Source: Verticillium longisporum (lineage: Eukaryota > Ascomycota > Sordariomycetes > Glomerellales > Plectosphaerellaceae). Taken from it: 64,000 nt of DNA. Location of the stretch: contig JAETXT010000002.1 in the NCBI GenBank assembly GCA_019188255.1, positions 930,001-994,000 on the forward strand. Direction: 5' to 3'. Shown here in pieces: positions 1-12,814 of this stretch. Made by a program: the position numbers and the translations under genes. Under the pieces are notes generated by a model that was given only the letters and a program-made list of their open reading frames with translations, had not been told where the DNA came from and ran no database searches. Each line of letters opens with the position of its first letter. Within the stretch, counting starts at the first letter, position 1.

Positions 1-689
1 CCAAGCCAGCCTAGGTAGGACCCAGGACCCAGGCTCCAGAACGGGACCCGTGGCCACGCCGTGGGACGTGGACCTAGCTGAGAAACCAAGTCAGGTACCT
101 CAGACTGACCAGGGCTCAGATTTTGCCAGGACTGAGAAAAAGGAGGATGAGGCGGAAGGGGGGGGAGGAGGAGGGACATGCCCAAGACATAAAAGGCCCA
201 AGGGGTGATCCGTCAGACTTGCTCTGACCCGTCTCTCTCATCTTTCTCCTCTCATCTTCAGACAATCAAGCCAGTTCATCACACATACCAACCTTTTGTC
301 TCTATCCTCACAGCTTGCCGCAGTTGTTTTCCTGATACCCATCGCTTTCCCTACCTCACGACTCACGCCCACTTGAAGAAGAAGAAGAAGAAGCCACCTA
401 GAAATCTTCCTCCCCATTCACCTCGGGGACCCTCGCAGCCAGTTTTGAGTTCGCTATTGAAGAGCCATCATCTTTCTCATAAAAAGACGGTCATAATCAC
501 GTTTCCTGCCGATTCGCCCCTCGCACCTTCCCTCTAAACGACTTTTCTTTGGAGGCCTTTCGCCCCCTTATAACCCACTCCCACCACCAGCTCTCCGCCT
601 CAACAGAATTTTTCTTTGAGCACTCAAAAGTCGGCCCTCGCATCACTCGCAACTTCCCGACTTTTTTCATCATCACCATCACATTCGCA
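1..689 (+). promoter_or_regulatory. Upstream region and leader of the SDR gene
   Basis: No convincing coding sequence. A TATA-like ATAAAA lies at about 189-194. It is followed by a long pyrimidine-rich leader, common in front of highly expressed fungal genes, and a GAA repeat. The short open frames here show no family resemblance. The transcription start is inferred only. Confidence 0.5.
375..393 (+). repeat. (GAA)6 trinucleotide repeat
   Basis: About six GAA units lie in the presumed 5' leader of the SDR gene. It is a simple microsatellite with no sign of a function. Confidence 0.8.
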
Positions 690-1988
690 ATGGCTGCCCA
701 CCGCTCCGCTACCCGTGCTCTTGCACGCGCCTTCACCTCCCGCACTGCTGCTGCGCCCGCTGCTCGCGTCGCCCGTCCCTTCTCTGTCTCCGCCTTCAGG
801 GCCAACGCCGTTCACGAGAAGGAGGTTCCCATCGTCAGCTGGCCCGCCACCAAGGATGGCAAGTCCTCGATCCCCGTCAACCCTGGCCAGCAGGCCGTCA
901 AGGAGGAGCCCGCTGAGCCCACCGAGGTCGTTCCTCTCACCGCCGAGGCCTACGAGAAGATGACGCCCATGATGCAGAAGATGACCGTTTACGGCAAGGT
1001 CATCATTATTACTGGGTACGTTCCGCTCCATTGACGAGAAAAATCTGGTGCCTGCCTGGCAGCAAGCTATGTGGCCCGCGCCTGGGATTGGCATGTCTAT
1101 GTCTTTGATCCATTGCGGACCGCATATGCACGCTGCTTTCGCTTGCATTCCTTCCCTTGTTCGCTCGCTAACTTCGTTGCAGTGGTGCCCGTGGTCTCGG
1201 TAACCACATGGCCCGTGCTTGCGCTGAGGCCGGTGCCAAGGCTCTCGTCCTCTTCGACGCCAAGGAGGAGCTCGGCAAGGAGTCAGCCAACGAGCTCTAC
1301 CAGAAGACCAAGATTCCCGTCACCTTCCTCAAGGTCGACGTTCGTGATGGCGACGCCATTAACGCCGCTGTTGACCGTGTCGTTGAGCTTTACGGATGCC
1401 CCGACGTCCTGGTCAACTCTGCTGGCATTGCTGAGTACGTCATCGCCTCCTGTGCTCTCAGCACTCCACAAATCCTGAAGCCTGGACCCGCTTGCTAACA
1501 TTATGACCGCAGCTCCAACATCAAGGCTGAGGAGTACGACAGCTCTATGTTCAGGCGCCTGATTGACATCAACCTTACTGGTACCTTCCTCGTGTCGCAG
1601 GCCGTCGGCAAGAAGATGATCGCCCACGGCAAGCCGGGCTCCATCGTCCTCGTCGCCTCCATGTCCGGCACCATTGTCAACTACCCCCAGGAGCAGTCCT
1701 GCTACAACGCCTCCAAGGCCGGCGTCGTCCAGTTCGGCAAGTCCATCGCCGCTGAGTGGGCCAAGCACAACATCCGCGTCAACTGCATCTCCCCGGCTAC
1801 ATGGACACGGCCCTCAACCGTGTCCCCACCCTCGAGGGCCAGAAGAAGATCTGGCGCTCCCTCACCCCCAGGACCGCCTCGGCGCCGTCGACGACCTCAA
1901 CGGCCTCTGCGTCTTCCTCGCCTCCGACGCCTCCGGCTTCATGACCGGCTCCAACGTCCTCATTGACGGCGGCTACTCCTGCTACTAA
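690..1988 (+). CDS. Mitochondrial-type short-chain dehydrogenase/reductase
   Basis: An NAD(P)-dependent classical SDR. Exons are 690-1015, 1183-1434 and 1513-1988. The first 45 or so residues are rich in Arg, Ala and Ser (for example ARPFSVSAFR) and look like a mitochondrial presequence. Next come the TGGARGLG cofactor loop (split by intron 1), the NSAG motif, the catalytic Ser and the YNASK active site, ending in TGSNVLIDGGYSCY as in sorbose/L-xylulose-reductase-like enzymes. The substrate is not determined. Two reading-frame breaks occur, at the C run 1791-1794 and the C run 1865-1869. Adding one C at each gives an exact 352-codon reading, and the conserved ISPGYMDTALN and LTPQDRLGAVDDL segments then join. 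I read these as sequence errors, not a dead gene. Confidence 0.88.
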
Positions 1989-4968
1989 GGTCGCTCTCCT
2001 CTGGATAGAAACATTCTGGCGGATAGAAAGCTTGGTTTCGGATATACCCTAGAATCGGTTCAGGCGTTACAGGTTGGAGCTTTGGGAACAAGCTCGGAAT
2101 CACAGTGGTTTTTCTTGACTCGTTGATATAAAAAGAAGCCGATTGGGCCGCATTAGCGTTCTTAATACTCACTACCAGATCGTTCGTGGTCTGTCATAAC
2201 ATCCTGCGTTGTTCAGTCTCATGTGTTTGTCGTGTTTTTTGTCTAATTGGTAGTGGGAAGATGTACGTAAAGCGAGCGTCCGCTAAACTCATCGGACTCG
2301 CTCCGTCAACTTCGTCAAAGACGTCGGATTGTCATCGTGTCCTGGCTGCGGATAACCTGGCCAGAACCTCGATTGCGGTGCTAGGTCCGACAGGTTATGA
2401 TTTTGCGTCTTGCGAAGAACTGACGACCTCTGTTGAAGTCGTCTTCGATATAGAAGATACCTCACTCAACACGACGTTCTAGCAATGTTGGCTCGCCGTA
2501 CCTCTAATTCCTCTCCTGACCTGTACGTTGGTGATCGGCGGCCATGGCAGCCCTTGGAAGACTGAGGGTCGATTGCACATCACTCTAAGCCGGGGTCGGC
2601 TTATTGGGAGACTGACCTGTCGCCGCAGGCCTGAGAGTCTCCAGGGTGGATGACATGCTCCTAGGCGAGCTCGAAAGAGACAGGGTTCGAGATATCAAGG
2701 CTTGAGAGGCAGCAGCTCACAACCCCCGACGCACTCGTGTATATGTGAATATCGGCACCCGTCTCACTCAACCTTCCAAGTCATCCACTTACAAGTCTCG
2801 AGGGTCCGGGGGCGATGGTACAGAAATGGACATTTGATTCCAAAGGCAATACACAGCACACACAGACAGCATGATGCGTCACCGTACCTTTCCATGTGCA
2901 GGTTTAGTTACGACTTGGAAGCACAATCCTCGCGCTGGGCATGAAACTGCGTCTCCCCAGCGGCATTAGTCGTATTTTAACGTGTAGTGGGTCTTGCATT
3001 GACGCATTTTCGCCAGCCGAACACTGAGCAGGAGGCACCAGAGGCCAGAAAGCCTTCGGGGGATGATCAGACAGACTTCTTGCCATGCCTCTTCAATTGA
3101 ACACGGAATGGATCCATGTCCCTGCCTCAAATAGCATCGTAACGATTGTCTCCGAGAACGAAGACAGCTAGCATGCTCTAAGAGGCCACAACTGAATTTG
3201 CCGTGACGCATGCAAGGATGGCGTCAGCAATGTACACTGAATGCAGAGGTCTGTCTCTCCAGAGAGCCGAGGTCAGAACAGTTCATACGTCTTAACAAAG
3301 ATGAATCCAAGCAACAAAGTTTCGAGCTCTCCTACCCTCTATATTGTGAGGACAATTCACACCAAGCTCCTGGTACCGTTGCCAAATCTCACGTGTGCCC
3401 CCGCTACCTTCTGATATATATCCTTGAACCATCACTCCCCCCATAGCAGTGGTAGGGGGCTATTTATCCAGGAAGAACAAGATCGAAGAAGCACGTGCTG
3501 AGAACTCTGCCTGTAAGCTGTGACGTATGAGCTTCGCGTGGCCGATGCATACACAAACCCGCTTTCTACAAGGCTCCAGTTCCGACACTAGTGACCCTAG
3601 TCAAGGGTAGGGAACTTCAAAGAACGGAGAGGCAGTCAGAAGTCGTTCCTCACACCTCATGTATTGCCCAGCAGTTTTCAGGAAGCCTGGTGTGCCAGAG
3701 CCAGGTGCCGTGCCCCGGCTTCAAGGTCTGCACAATACTCCGTCTAACAAGGGTCGTTGTCTGTCCACAGCGGCAGCCTCAAAGCTCCATGAATCGTGCT
3801 ACAGGGATATTCACGCCTGTTGCGCTGAGTTTACCAAGCGATGAGGCTCAGTCACATAGAAGAAAGCCCCCACCGATCTTGATTACGATTAACATGCGAG
3901 CGCATTAAGTCAGGTACACAGGCCTTGACAATCACAGTAGATTTCGGGAAGCTTCGTCGCTGCCCGAAGTCAGCAGTAAAGCATCTCATTTCCTTCTACG
4001 GGGAGAGGTAGCTATCGAAATGGGAGTCCATCTATCCATCCATAGACCCAACACTCCAAAAGGCGAAGTCGAGATAGTTCCCCGGTCCCACCAAACGTGG
4101 CATATGATTCAATGCCAATTTTGCTTCATTTCCATACAAAGCGGAGATCAAACACATGGGTTACCGGTGGTATCAGCAGGGACAATCTCCATCTCAAAAA
4201 CAAATAGAGCTAAGCAGCCGGACATGGCGCGCTCCCACGAGCAGAAGAGGGGGGAGGGGGTGGCTTGCGGACCTTGGCGTGTCTCGTCCACCCACAGCCA
4301 AAAGTCATAATATTGATGATTGTCGTCTCTTTTCGTCGTCGCAGGTTGTTTCTCGCCGTCTCTTCGGTGACCTCTCATGCCAACAGGGAAAGTCCCCAGA
4401 GTCGTGGCCTCCAACATCGTCCCATCCAAAACGGTTGGATGACTGCCACATACACATCCAGGAAGTCAGACGAGCCGCCAAGTCAGAATGGGGTGATGCC
4501 CTGTCGCCTGCATGCTGTGCTTTCGGTGAAAAACAGAGAAACCAGGCGAGCTATGCGCCTGTCACAAATCGCTGCGGTGCGTACTCATCAAACGCGTCGA
4601 AAGTCAAAAGAGGTAGAAAGAACAGCCATGCAGACTTGCTGAAAGCTGCATGACAGGAATAGTGGACCAGCATCGGCCCAACGCACTCGCTATGCAGAGC
4701 CACCTTGTCGGAGATGTGGCAGGGCGTCGAAAATTCGCAAACGTCGAGTTAAGCATTGCTGGCAAGTATGCCATATACTTTCAGTATACTTTGGGTAAAC
4801 AAGGAATGGGCGCAAGGTGGGTGTGCCATGCTAGCGGAACTCCCTTGCGATTTCGGAGGGTCGAGAGCTTTTCCAGAAAGTAGCGTGTGACAATCTGGAA
4901 GGATTCCAAACCGCGTTCTGTGGGACCCGTCGTAGGGAAGCTGGGGTCTGTGGCACAACAGGTTGCTT
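1989..4968. other. Intergenic region, SDR to PAK kinase
   Basis: About 3 kb between two gene 3' ends (SDR on plus, kinase on minus). Open frames up to 165 codons (4156-4653) are present, but none shows a recognisable motif, credible intron structure or family resemblance. No tRNA-like cloverleaf or transposon ends were recognised. Confidence 0.5.
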
Positions 4969-7771
4969 CTAGTTGGCTTTCCTTGCTTTCTCTTGCTGTC
5001 GTGCTTCACGCGCGGCACGCACAAGAGGAGAAAGCTGTGCGAGGTCAACGCACTGCTTCATGAAGTCATGCTGGAAACCATTAGCCATGATGCCATGAAA
5101 AATCTACGGGGACGCAGCAGGGAAATTATGTGGAGAAACTTACCCTCAGGAGATCGTGGGCACTGGCTCTCTTTTCCGGGTCAACTTTGAGAGCGAAGTA
5201 GAGAAAGTCCCGGAAAAGAGGTGAGAGATCCCTCTCGTCCTTGATGGCGGGCGTGCCGTTGGTGGCGATCAGCCAGAGTGCACGCAGGGGTGACTCTGTC
5301 AGATACGGAGGCTCGCCTTCAATCATTTCAATGGCCATGATGCCGAGCGACCAAATGTCGACCTTGCGTCCGTACTCTTTCCTGGTAACGACCTCGGGAG
5401 CCATCCAGTAAGGAGTGCCGACCATAGTTGTCCGCTTGTTCTGAGCCTCATTGATAGTGGCGCAGAAACCGAAATCAGCTGCAGAGAATGAGTACATGAG
5501 AGATCCTGGCGACGAAATTCAAAACTTACTCAGCTTAATGTTGCCCTCGAGGGAGAGGAGGATGTTGTCCGACTTGATGTCACGGTGGATAACGCCCTTT
5601 GAGTGCAGGTGTTGAAGACCCTTCAGCGTCTCCCTGCACACCGAGGCGATCTGTCCCTCCGTCATCATGTTGAACGTAACAACATCGGTCAAACTTCCTC
5701 CCTCCATATATTCCATGACAACCCAAAGTTCGCCACCGGCAAGATAGCTGTCGATGAAGTTGACGATGTTGGGATGCGAGCTTTCCTTCATAACCAAAAT
5801 CTCGTTAATGATTAGATCCTTCTTGGGCTGTTGTTCCAAGTTCATCTGCTTGATGGCGACAAGGCGGTTCGTACCGCGCTCATGTCCGGTAAAGACACCA
5901 CCAGAAGCGCCCTGGCCAATCTTGTTAAGACTGCGGTACACCTCGCGCGGGTCCCCATCAGTACAGATGCGCTTCAGGGCGGCCACAATGTCAATACCGT
6001 TGCTGGGTCGGGCTCGATGGCGCGGTCGTGAGCCTGGCTGGCCAGGAACGCCGACGTTCGATCGCTGTTGACCCTGAGGGCCAGGTGCGCCGGCGGCTTG
6101 AGGATATTGCTGTTGAGCGGTTTGGGGGCTCTGGATGGGCTGCTGGAGACTCGGAGGTTGTCGTTTGGTAGGGGCACGTCCAATCTGGCCAGACATGGCA
6201 GCTTGCGCCTGCGCCAAGGCCTGCTCCTGCTGTTGTTGCAGTAGCTGCTGCTGGTACGCCATGGCTTGCGCTGATGGTGGCGGAGATGCAAGCCCCTGTG
6301 GCTGCGGCGTGGAGGGCATGAGCGGCGAAGTCCCATTGATCTTGGAGTTTGATCGTGATCTCGATCGGTGCTCCTCGGGCAGCATGGAGGTGTGTTCTTT
6401 GGGAGGAACGTAGGCGGCGGCCGGTAGGTCCTCTGCCGCCTGGGCCATGCCGATGCCTGAGTCCTTGGTTGTCTGCGGTGCTTGGGGTGCAACGCGTGAC
6501 GTTAAGCTCACCGGTGGCCTCGGTGCAGGCCGGCTAGGCATCATGTTGTCGTCCTTGCCCGGTCCGGGCCCGCGACCGGGTACAGGAGACGGCGGCCTGG
6601 GGTTTTCGTAGGATTCTTGATGGTTGACAGTTGGAAATCTAGGACTTGGAAGAGGAGAATTCGGCGGTGACATACCCATATAATTCGCTGTCGGATACGC
6701 GCCTGGCGACAATGCACTTCCCGGGCCGGGACTGGCGGCGTATTGGCCATATGCTGGGGCACGCGCATCGTGGAATTTGTCCAGGACCTGGTCTTCGGGC
6801 GGTCGTTCTGTCGTCTCCTTGTAGAAGTTGAGGATATCCACCATAGTTTGGGGGTTCTCTCGCCTCTCCTTTTCGGGGATGCCACTCTCGTTGATGAGTC
6901 GCTGCCATTCCTTTGGGAGACCCTGCATACTGTTAACATCGCCAGCTGAGCGGGTACAAGACACAGGTGGGAACGCACAGTGAACTGTCCGGTTGTGCTA
7001 TCATAGCCCACATGTGTGACATGGACGGGATTCTCGGGGGCGGAGATGATGGGTTTCTTCTGAGACCCAACGAGACTGTTGACAAAACCAGAGAAGCCCG
7101 ACTTTTTGCGAAGGACGCCCACCCTGGGCTCCTTTGCTTCGTCTGAGAACCTTTTGGGAGTGACGACTTGTTGGTCCATCGCCCGACTTGCCTGCAGTTT
7201 CTCGGACATGATGGGATCGGCCGAGGTGAAGCTTGCTGATTGTCGGAGGGCCGGGCTCATGCCACGGATGTCTGTCTTAGACTTGATAAGAGGCGGGGGA
7301 CGTGAGGCCGGTGGAAGGCGTGGGCGTGCTGTCCGGCCGGGGACTTGGTCTGCTCGATGCGGTTTAGGATGGCAGCGCCGTCAAACGGGGCGCCGATGAA
7401 CTCGTCAGATTCCCGGGGATGCGATCGGTTGGATCAGACGAGCGATCGTTATGACGAGCGGCGGCAGGGATGTAATAGGAACTCGTTGTAAATTGACCCT
7501 TGGGTAGTATGGGTGGCGGGGACGGGAACTGGGCGGTGGGCAGGTCACGAGGGGAGGAGCTGTTGGACGCGTTCGGAGGGGTCGACCTTGGGGGTGGAGC
7601 GCTGGGAGCTCGCTTCAGGCTCGTGGAGCTACGTTGGCTCTGGAGAGACAGGGCGTCGATGCCACCATCTAGGCCACCCGAGGATCGGGTATATTGGTGA
7701 CCGGAGGGTGGTTTTTTGACAAGTCTGCGACGCTGAGAGTTGGCGTTGGAGAGTTGGCTTTGGCCGTCCAT
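4969..7771 (-). CDS. ste20: p21-activated protein kinase, Ste20 type
   Basis: A PAK-family Ser/Thr kinase, a Cdc42/Rac effector upstream of MAPK and polarity signalling. Exons run 7771-6979, 6922-5530, 5478-5144 and 5070-4969. The N-terminus is Pro/Ser-rich. The CRIB motif ([16 protein letters not shown]) is split from GLPKEW by the first intron. A Gln/Pro-rich linker leads to the kinase domain, with GQGASGGV loop, VAIKQM lysine, [14 protein letters not shown] and GTPYWMAPE. The C-terminus has [12 protein letters not shown]. There is no PH domain between N-terminus and CRIB, which favours Ste20/Mst20 over Cla4. Two frame breaks lie in the N-terminal region at G runs (C on the coding strand), 7415-7418 and 7339-7342. 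Adding one base at each makes the exon sum exactly 875 codons. The start at 7771 is the first ATG of the open frame. Confidence 0.9.
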
Positions 7772-8609
7772 GGTGGATGGGGGGAGAAAACAGCCGACAA
7801 GTCTCGCGCAGAAACAAAGAAAAGAAAGCGCACACTACTTCTAGTGGTGTGTAATGGGGGGGGCGTGAACGAGAGAGAGAGAAGCGGGGAGACGGGAGAA
7901 GATTGGTAGGGGAGCGAGCAGTGCAGCAGGCGCAGAGGCACAAGCACAAGCAAACGCAGACGCCAGTGCAGCGACAATGACAGGCTCTAACTCTCGGTTT
8001 TGGTTTCAATGTGGGTGTAGGTGTAGTCGGTAGCTCAATACTGTATGGAGAGGCGCCCAGAAACAAGCAATCAGATGGCTCGGGGGGCGGATGTGCTGGC
8101 AGCAATGGGTCCTTTGGTCCCTGGGTCGCTGGGAGGGGGCCGCTTAGGAGTCGGCGCCGGTCGACGGTCGACGGTCGCTTGTCGCTGGGGTCGCAAGTCT
8201 CGTCAATCGGTTCGGCCGTGCCGGGTTGTTGTGGGCTTGTCTCGCCGAATTGCAATCCAGGGTAGTGGGATGACGGCGCGAGGGGCGGGCAGAAGCCGCG
8301 GAAGGTGCTGGGGCGAGGAGAGAGAGGGGGGGGTAGGGTGTTGGTATGTTTTGGTGCTAGGGTGTAGGCGGGCGGGACCGAGGGGGGGCTGCTGTGTTAA
8401 TGTCGGTTTTGCTCAAACGGGCCTGGGACTATTTCGGCTTTGCTGCAAGTCTGTGCAAGTAGTGAGTGCAAGTGTCAAGGGGCTGTCCTGGCTTGCTTCA
8501 CTTCGCTTTTCTGGTGTGAGACGAGAAGAAAGAATGGGTAGGGGTGTCGCTGGGCCGGGGCTTGTTTGGGAGATGACTGGGTAGCAAGGAACGCCAGCAA
8601 GATATCCTG

Positions 8610-8662
8610 GGAGATGGAGATGGAGAGAGAGCGAGAGAGAGGGAAAAGGAGAGAAGGAAGAA
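8610..8662 (+). repeat. GA-rich microsatellite
   Basis: Imperfect (GA)n / GAGAGAGCGAGAGAGAG tract about 850 bp upstream of the PAK start, probably in its promoter or leader. A simple repeat. Confidence 0.7.
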
Positions 8663-9474
8663 GTACCTTGATCAAACCGATGAATCTCAGCGTCTCCGTT
8701 CCTTCCTTACCCGGAAGACAGTCAGTCCTTGGTGCTTTTCTGGCCTATTCACTCACTGGTGGGAATGGGATTGGATGATGGCGAGCTAGAGCCTAGAGGG
8801 AAGGGGGGATGGAGGGGAGGTGGAGGGGGAAGGGACCTTGGGGTCAATCCGGCGGCTCTCCGCACCGTGTGCTGTTTCGTCAGTGCCCCAGTCGGTAGGT
8901 AGGCGGGGAATGGGCGTGGTGCTATCAAGTGTGGGCGCCCGAGCCTGGTGCTGAACCTGTTGGATGACAACAGCTTTTGTTGGCTGGGCTTGCTTGAAGG
9001 GGGCCCCGGGAGCAGGTACCTACCTACCTGTTTGAAGAAACTCTCTCTCTCACACACACTCGCTGGAGCCCAGTGAAGAAGGCCGAGATGATGAAATTTC
9101 AGAGATTTCCTTTTGTGCAACCGAACAGACTGAACACTCGGCGGGTATCAAGTCGAACGCATTGATCTGGCGCACAGTCTCTGGCCTTCACTCTTCCTAC
9201 ATTCTGGCCTCTACTTACAGCAGCCTTCATTTGTAGGTTAGGCGCCTAATAGTGGTCAGGTACCCTGCCCAGCTACCTACCTAGAAGCCCAGTGAATTGG
9301 GTGGCTGTTGGTTCGAAGTCATGATACGGCGCAGTACTTGTGACGAGATTTGCCTTCACAGAGGTTTGCTTCAATGGTTGGAAAGCTGGTGTACCTACCA
9401 AGTCTTGATTGTGGTCTCCCGTTTCGTGCAGGTGATAGTGGAATTGTGCAGTCAGTCTGGTCCTCCATGCCTAC

Positions 9475-9500
9475 CTACCTTACCTACCTAGGTAAGGTAG
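9475..9500. repeat. 12-bp perfect inverted repeat with a 2-nt spacer
   Basis: CTACCTTACCTA (9475-9486), spacer CC, then TAGGTAAGGTAG (9489-9500). It lies inside a TACCT-rich tract and could form a hairpin or cruciform. It may simply reflect low-complexity TACCT repeats that face each other. Confidence 0.75.
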
Positions 9501-12500
9501 GCACTTCACTTAGCTTGCTTCCAAGGTGCCACTTTTTCTGGGTCGACTGGAAGGGTTGCGCATGGTGGTGCAGGCGCTGACGGTAGCGTGGTTCATGCGA
9601 TGGGAAATGGAGATTAGAATGGGAGCTTTGGTCTTCTGGACCGCCGACCAACGTGGCGCGTCTGTCACATGAACTACCCGCTAGGAAGCTCATGAAAAAA
9701 ATGTCGTTACTTACATGCATCTATCGGGACTCGGTCAAGGACATTTATGAAGTCATGAGAGCTAAGGCATGCAACAGGGACTTGACGGGCGACAGAAAAC
9801 ATGGCTTCTTTCGTCATTCGCGGTTGCAGCTGCCGAACGATGCATCTGATCCAGAGATCACGGAAGGAGCTTTCACAAGCACAGGCCAATGCCAATGCGC
9901 CTTAGTGCCTGGAAGGGGACTCCACACTGTGTATATACTGTGTCTGCCTTGGTACCACTCTTAAGTGCGCACAATTCACACACCCAGTCGGTGGTCTACC
10001 AAGCAAACACGGTTCCCAGTTGAACTGATACATGTAAGTCGATCAAGTCGTCAACTTAACACCTGGAAGCGCAAGTCGAAAGGTCAACGGAGGTTAACAG
10101 CCGCCCCCATGGGCAAGGAGTATTACCTTGAGTATGGCATACGCTTTAATATGGATGAGGGTGACATGTGGACCTCTTCGAAGATCGTCATTTTTTGCAA
10201 TGTGTGGAAGAATAGCTCATTATTCGTGTACCGGCATATATGTATACTTGTAGATGACGAGTTACATCAGTGCAGCAGTTCTCTCGTGCCGCTTGGCCGC
10301 CTGGCCGCCCTGCACTGTGACCAGAAAAAAAGCCCACCCGTGTGCCCCCAGCAGGGTCCCAAACTTGACCGACGAGGATCCTACCAAGAAATCCAAAGTG
10401 CGACCTGCCATGGCATCATTGCGCCCCCACCTCCCATTCTCGATCGCTCGAGGACATGTCAATCCACTGATGGCCCGGGAGATGGACATATTTTGGAATA
10501 TTCAGGGCCCAGAAAAGAACATGACGCATCGGTATCACGCCCTGGCATGCGCCGAAGCCCGGATCTCCACGCTATGCCCTTTCGGATTCATGTGTGGTGC
10601 GGGTAAGCTCCGACTGCTCATCGCCTCGGAGGCGAAGCTCTCAATTTACGAGATCCTGCCCTGCTTCCCCCCTTCCCTTTCATTCGCATCGAATTGACAC
10701 CCTCAGTCTATAGACGCCTGGCCGTATTATCTCATGTTGCACCATGCCCGCGACGAGTGAGTGTATTGGCCCATTCCAATCAAACATCGGATGCTGCCGG
10801 CTTTGCATGCCTCGACAGGGCAGAGAGGACTGCGCAGCACACGTACGTCACCCTGTTGGTATGAGCAAGCGCGGCGCACCGAACCATCCGATATCCCCAG
10901 TCCCATCCCGTACTGGCAACGCCGTGGTATCCCTCTTTTTCTTTTGCCAATGCGCGCGCTTGCCATCATGCCCCTCGAGCGTCTACCGTCTTGCTGTCTA
11001 GCCCAACAAGCCGCACATCTCATGATAGACTCAGGCGGTTCTTTTCTCAACGTCACGCAGTGGATCCTGAGACAACGTTGTGCTAGATCTCATGGCATGG
11101 CATCGCGTGTCTAGGCCTGGTCGATGTCGTCTAGGTGCATTCGGACTGTCGCGCAGCCTGTCACGATCGAAAGCGTTCCTGCAGGATGCAGCGAAACCTG
11201 GCCCAATACGTGTGTATAGACTGCTACCGCTCTAGGGCAGCACCTAGACCCAACACGAATCATGTGGTCGATCGCCGTTGCAGCTTCGGAGGCAACACCT
11301 CGTGGTTGCTCCACAAGAGACGAAGGTCCTTACATACACTTTCGCAAGTGACTGAAATAACGGCAATACGGTCCTGAATTCAGGTGCCAGTAGTACCGAG
11401 CTGTGTGACAGGTAGTGCAACGCTCGTTCCGGCCCGTTTCTTGGATCATTGGCTTCATAGGCTCAGAATCCATCCGAGGCGGGGGACGGGCAGGCGCCGG
11501 ACGGCAATCTCACCCGCCAAATGGGGGCATGTTTGATATGTATCGCGAGATGAAGTCTCGAATGAGATCTGGTGTCGGCCGACAAGGTATTGTACTCAAT
11601 TTTCAACGTGGACTCGGAGACCGATGGGCCAGCTATTGCGGGTTCTTGGATCAGCTGGTGAATCAATTGAAACACTTTTCCCAAGTTCAAAACAGGACTT
11701 CGAATATACTTGGGATCCCTTTTGTGAGGTGTCATACATTGACAGCCCTCTCTCGGATTTTGAAGCATGTTGGAGAAGGTGAGGTACACATTGTACGTTC
11801 ATACCTATAGACTGACTGTGTGACTGTGCACGACCCCAAAGGCCGCCTGCCCCTACTCCAACACTGCAAAGAAGAGTGACGCGACACGCATTGTCCGTTA
11901 CAAAGTAGGTGTTTCGGCGGCCGTGAGAAAAAGCACAGTTGGCAATAGAAGATAGTGTCATTCCTTGTCTAGGATGTCTGGTTCACGTTGACATCTTCAG
12001 CAGGGTACTCTTATATCCAGGGCATCCACGTTTTTCAATGCGGACCTCGGCTGCGTACGTTTGGTCATATCTTTATGGTCATATCCCACATCTCTTTGCA
12101 TGCTGGAACATGGGAGACAGCTTTGGTGCAGAAAGCTTGGGTCAGGCCATCATGTTCATCACCCACTTCCGTCACTCCCAAGCTTCAACCCCCTTCCGAA
12201 GCGCCACAGCACGTGCTGCACGTGACTGTCTCCCATCCCAACTGGCAGTGAACAGAACCCACAACGTTACCAATGGCAGTGGCTGACGCGCCAAGAGATT
12301 CGGCTCAATTCCATTGCTCGACCTCTCCGACCCTTCTGGAAGTAGGATCCTGGTCTGGGCCCCCAGCAGAAATTCAAAGTGAACATCGTGGAGCATCCAG
12401 TCCTCGGCGACCTTCCACCTCATCTTGATCTACCTGCCCCCTTACCCCCTCCTCCTCAACCAGTTTCCTCATCATCAATCCATCCAGATCGACGTCTGAT

Positions 12501-12675
12501 CATCTGCTTGGTGCTTGCCATTCTCTTTGGCTCGTCTATCAAATCTACTCCATACAATTGCCACTACGCAATGTTCTAGGAAAGGTCACTAGCTACCTTC
12601 CCTACCCCAGCTTTCCCCCATTAACGAGCCAACCGCCGCATCGACAACAACGTTCGAAAGTATTGCCGCAACTTT

Positions 12676-12787
12676 GTAAGTGAAATCCAGTGCTGCTGCT
12701 CGTTTCCCAGTCTGCCATTTCTCTCCTCTACAGCTTTCAAGTCTAATGAGAGTACTGGCCAGATCCCATAACCCCCCTCTTCTTTAG
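12676..12787 (+). other. Probable 5'-UTR intron of the KH gene
   Basis: GTAAGT donor at 12676 and a TTCTTTAG acceptor ending at 12787, 27 bp before the ATG. The interval is C/T-rich like other introns here. Inferred from splice consensus only. Confidence 0.5.
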
Positions 12788-12814
12788 CGACCCAAGTCTG
12801 CCGGTATTATCATC

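Larger units (their letters stand above)
7772..12814. other. 5 kb intergenic region upstream of the PAK and KH genes
   Basis: This is the shared divergent upstream region of the PAK (minus) and KH (plus) genes. It holds purine-rich microsatellites near 7870-7890 and 8610-8662, many TACCTACC tracts (about 9013-9030, 9260-9290, 9465-9500) and a perfect inverted repeat. The longest open frame (9965-10606, GTG start) lacks any recognisable motif. I see no gene that can be supported. Confidence 0.5.

Noticed and set aside
5126..7771. Cla4-type PAK identity
   Set aside because: No PH domain is found before the CRIB motif, and the C-terminus is [12 protein letters not shown], not the SLTELL type ending expected for Cla4.
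9306..9330. GGTTCGAA resembling a tRNA B box
   Set aside because: No matching A box or acceptor stem could be folded around it.
9965..10606. 213-codon open frame with a GTG start
   Set aside because: No ATG start, no motif, no intron structure, and a translation of low-complexity mixed composition. Likely chance.
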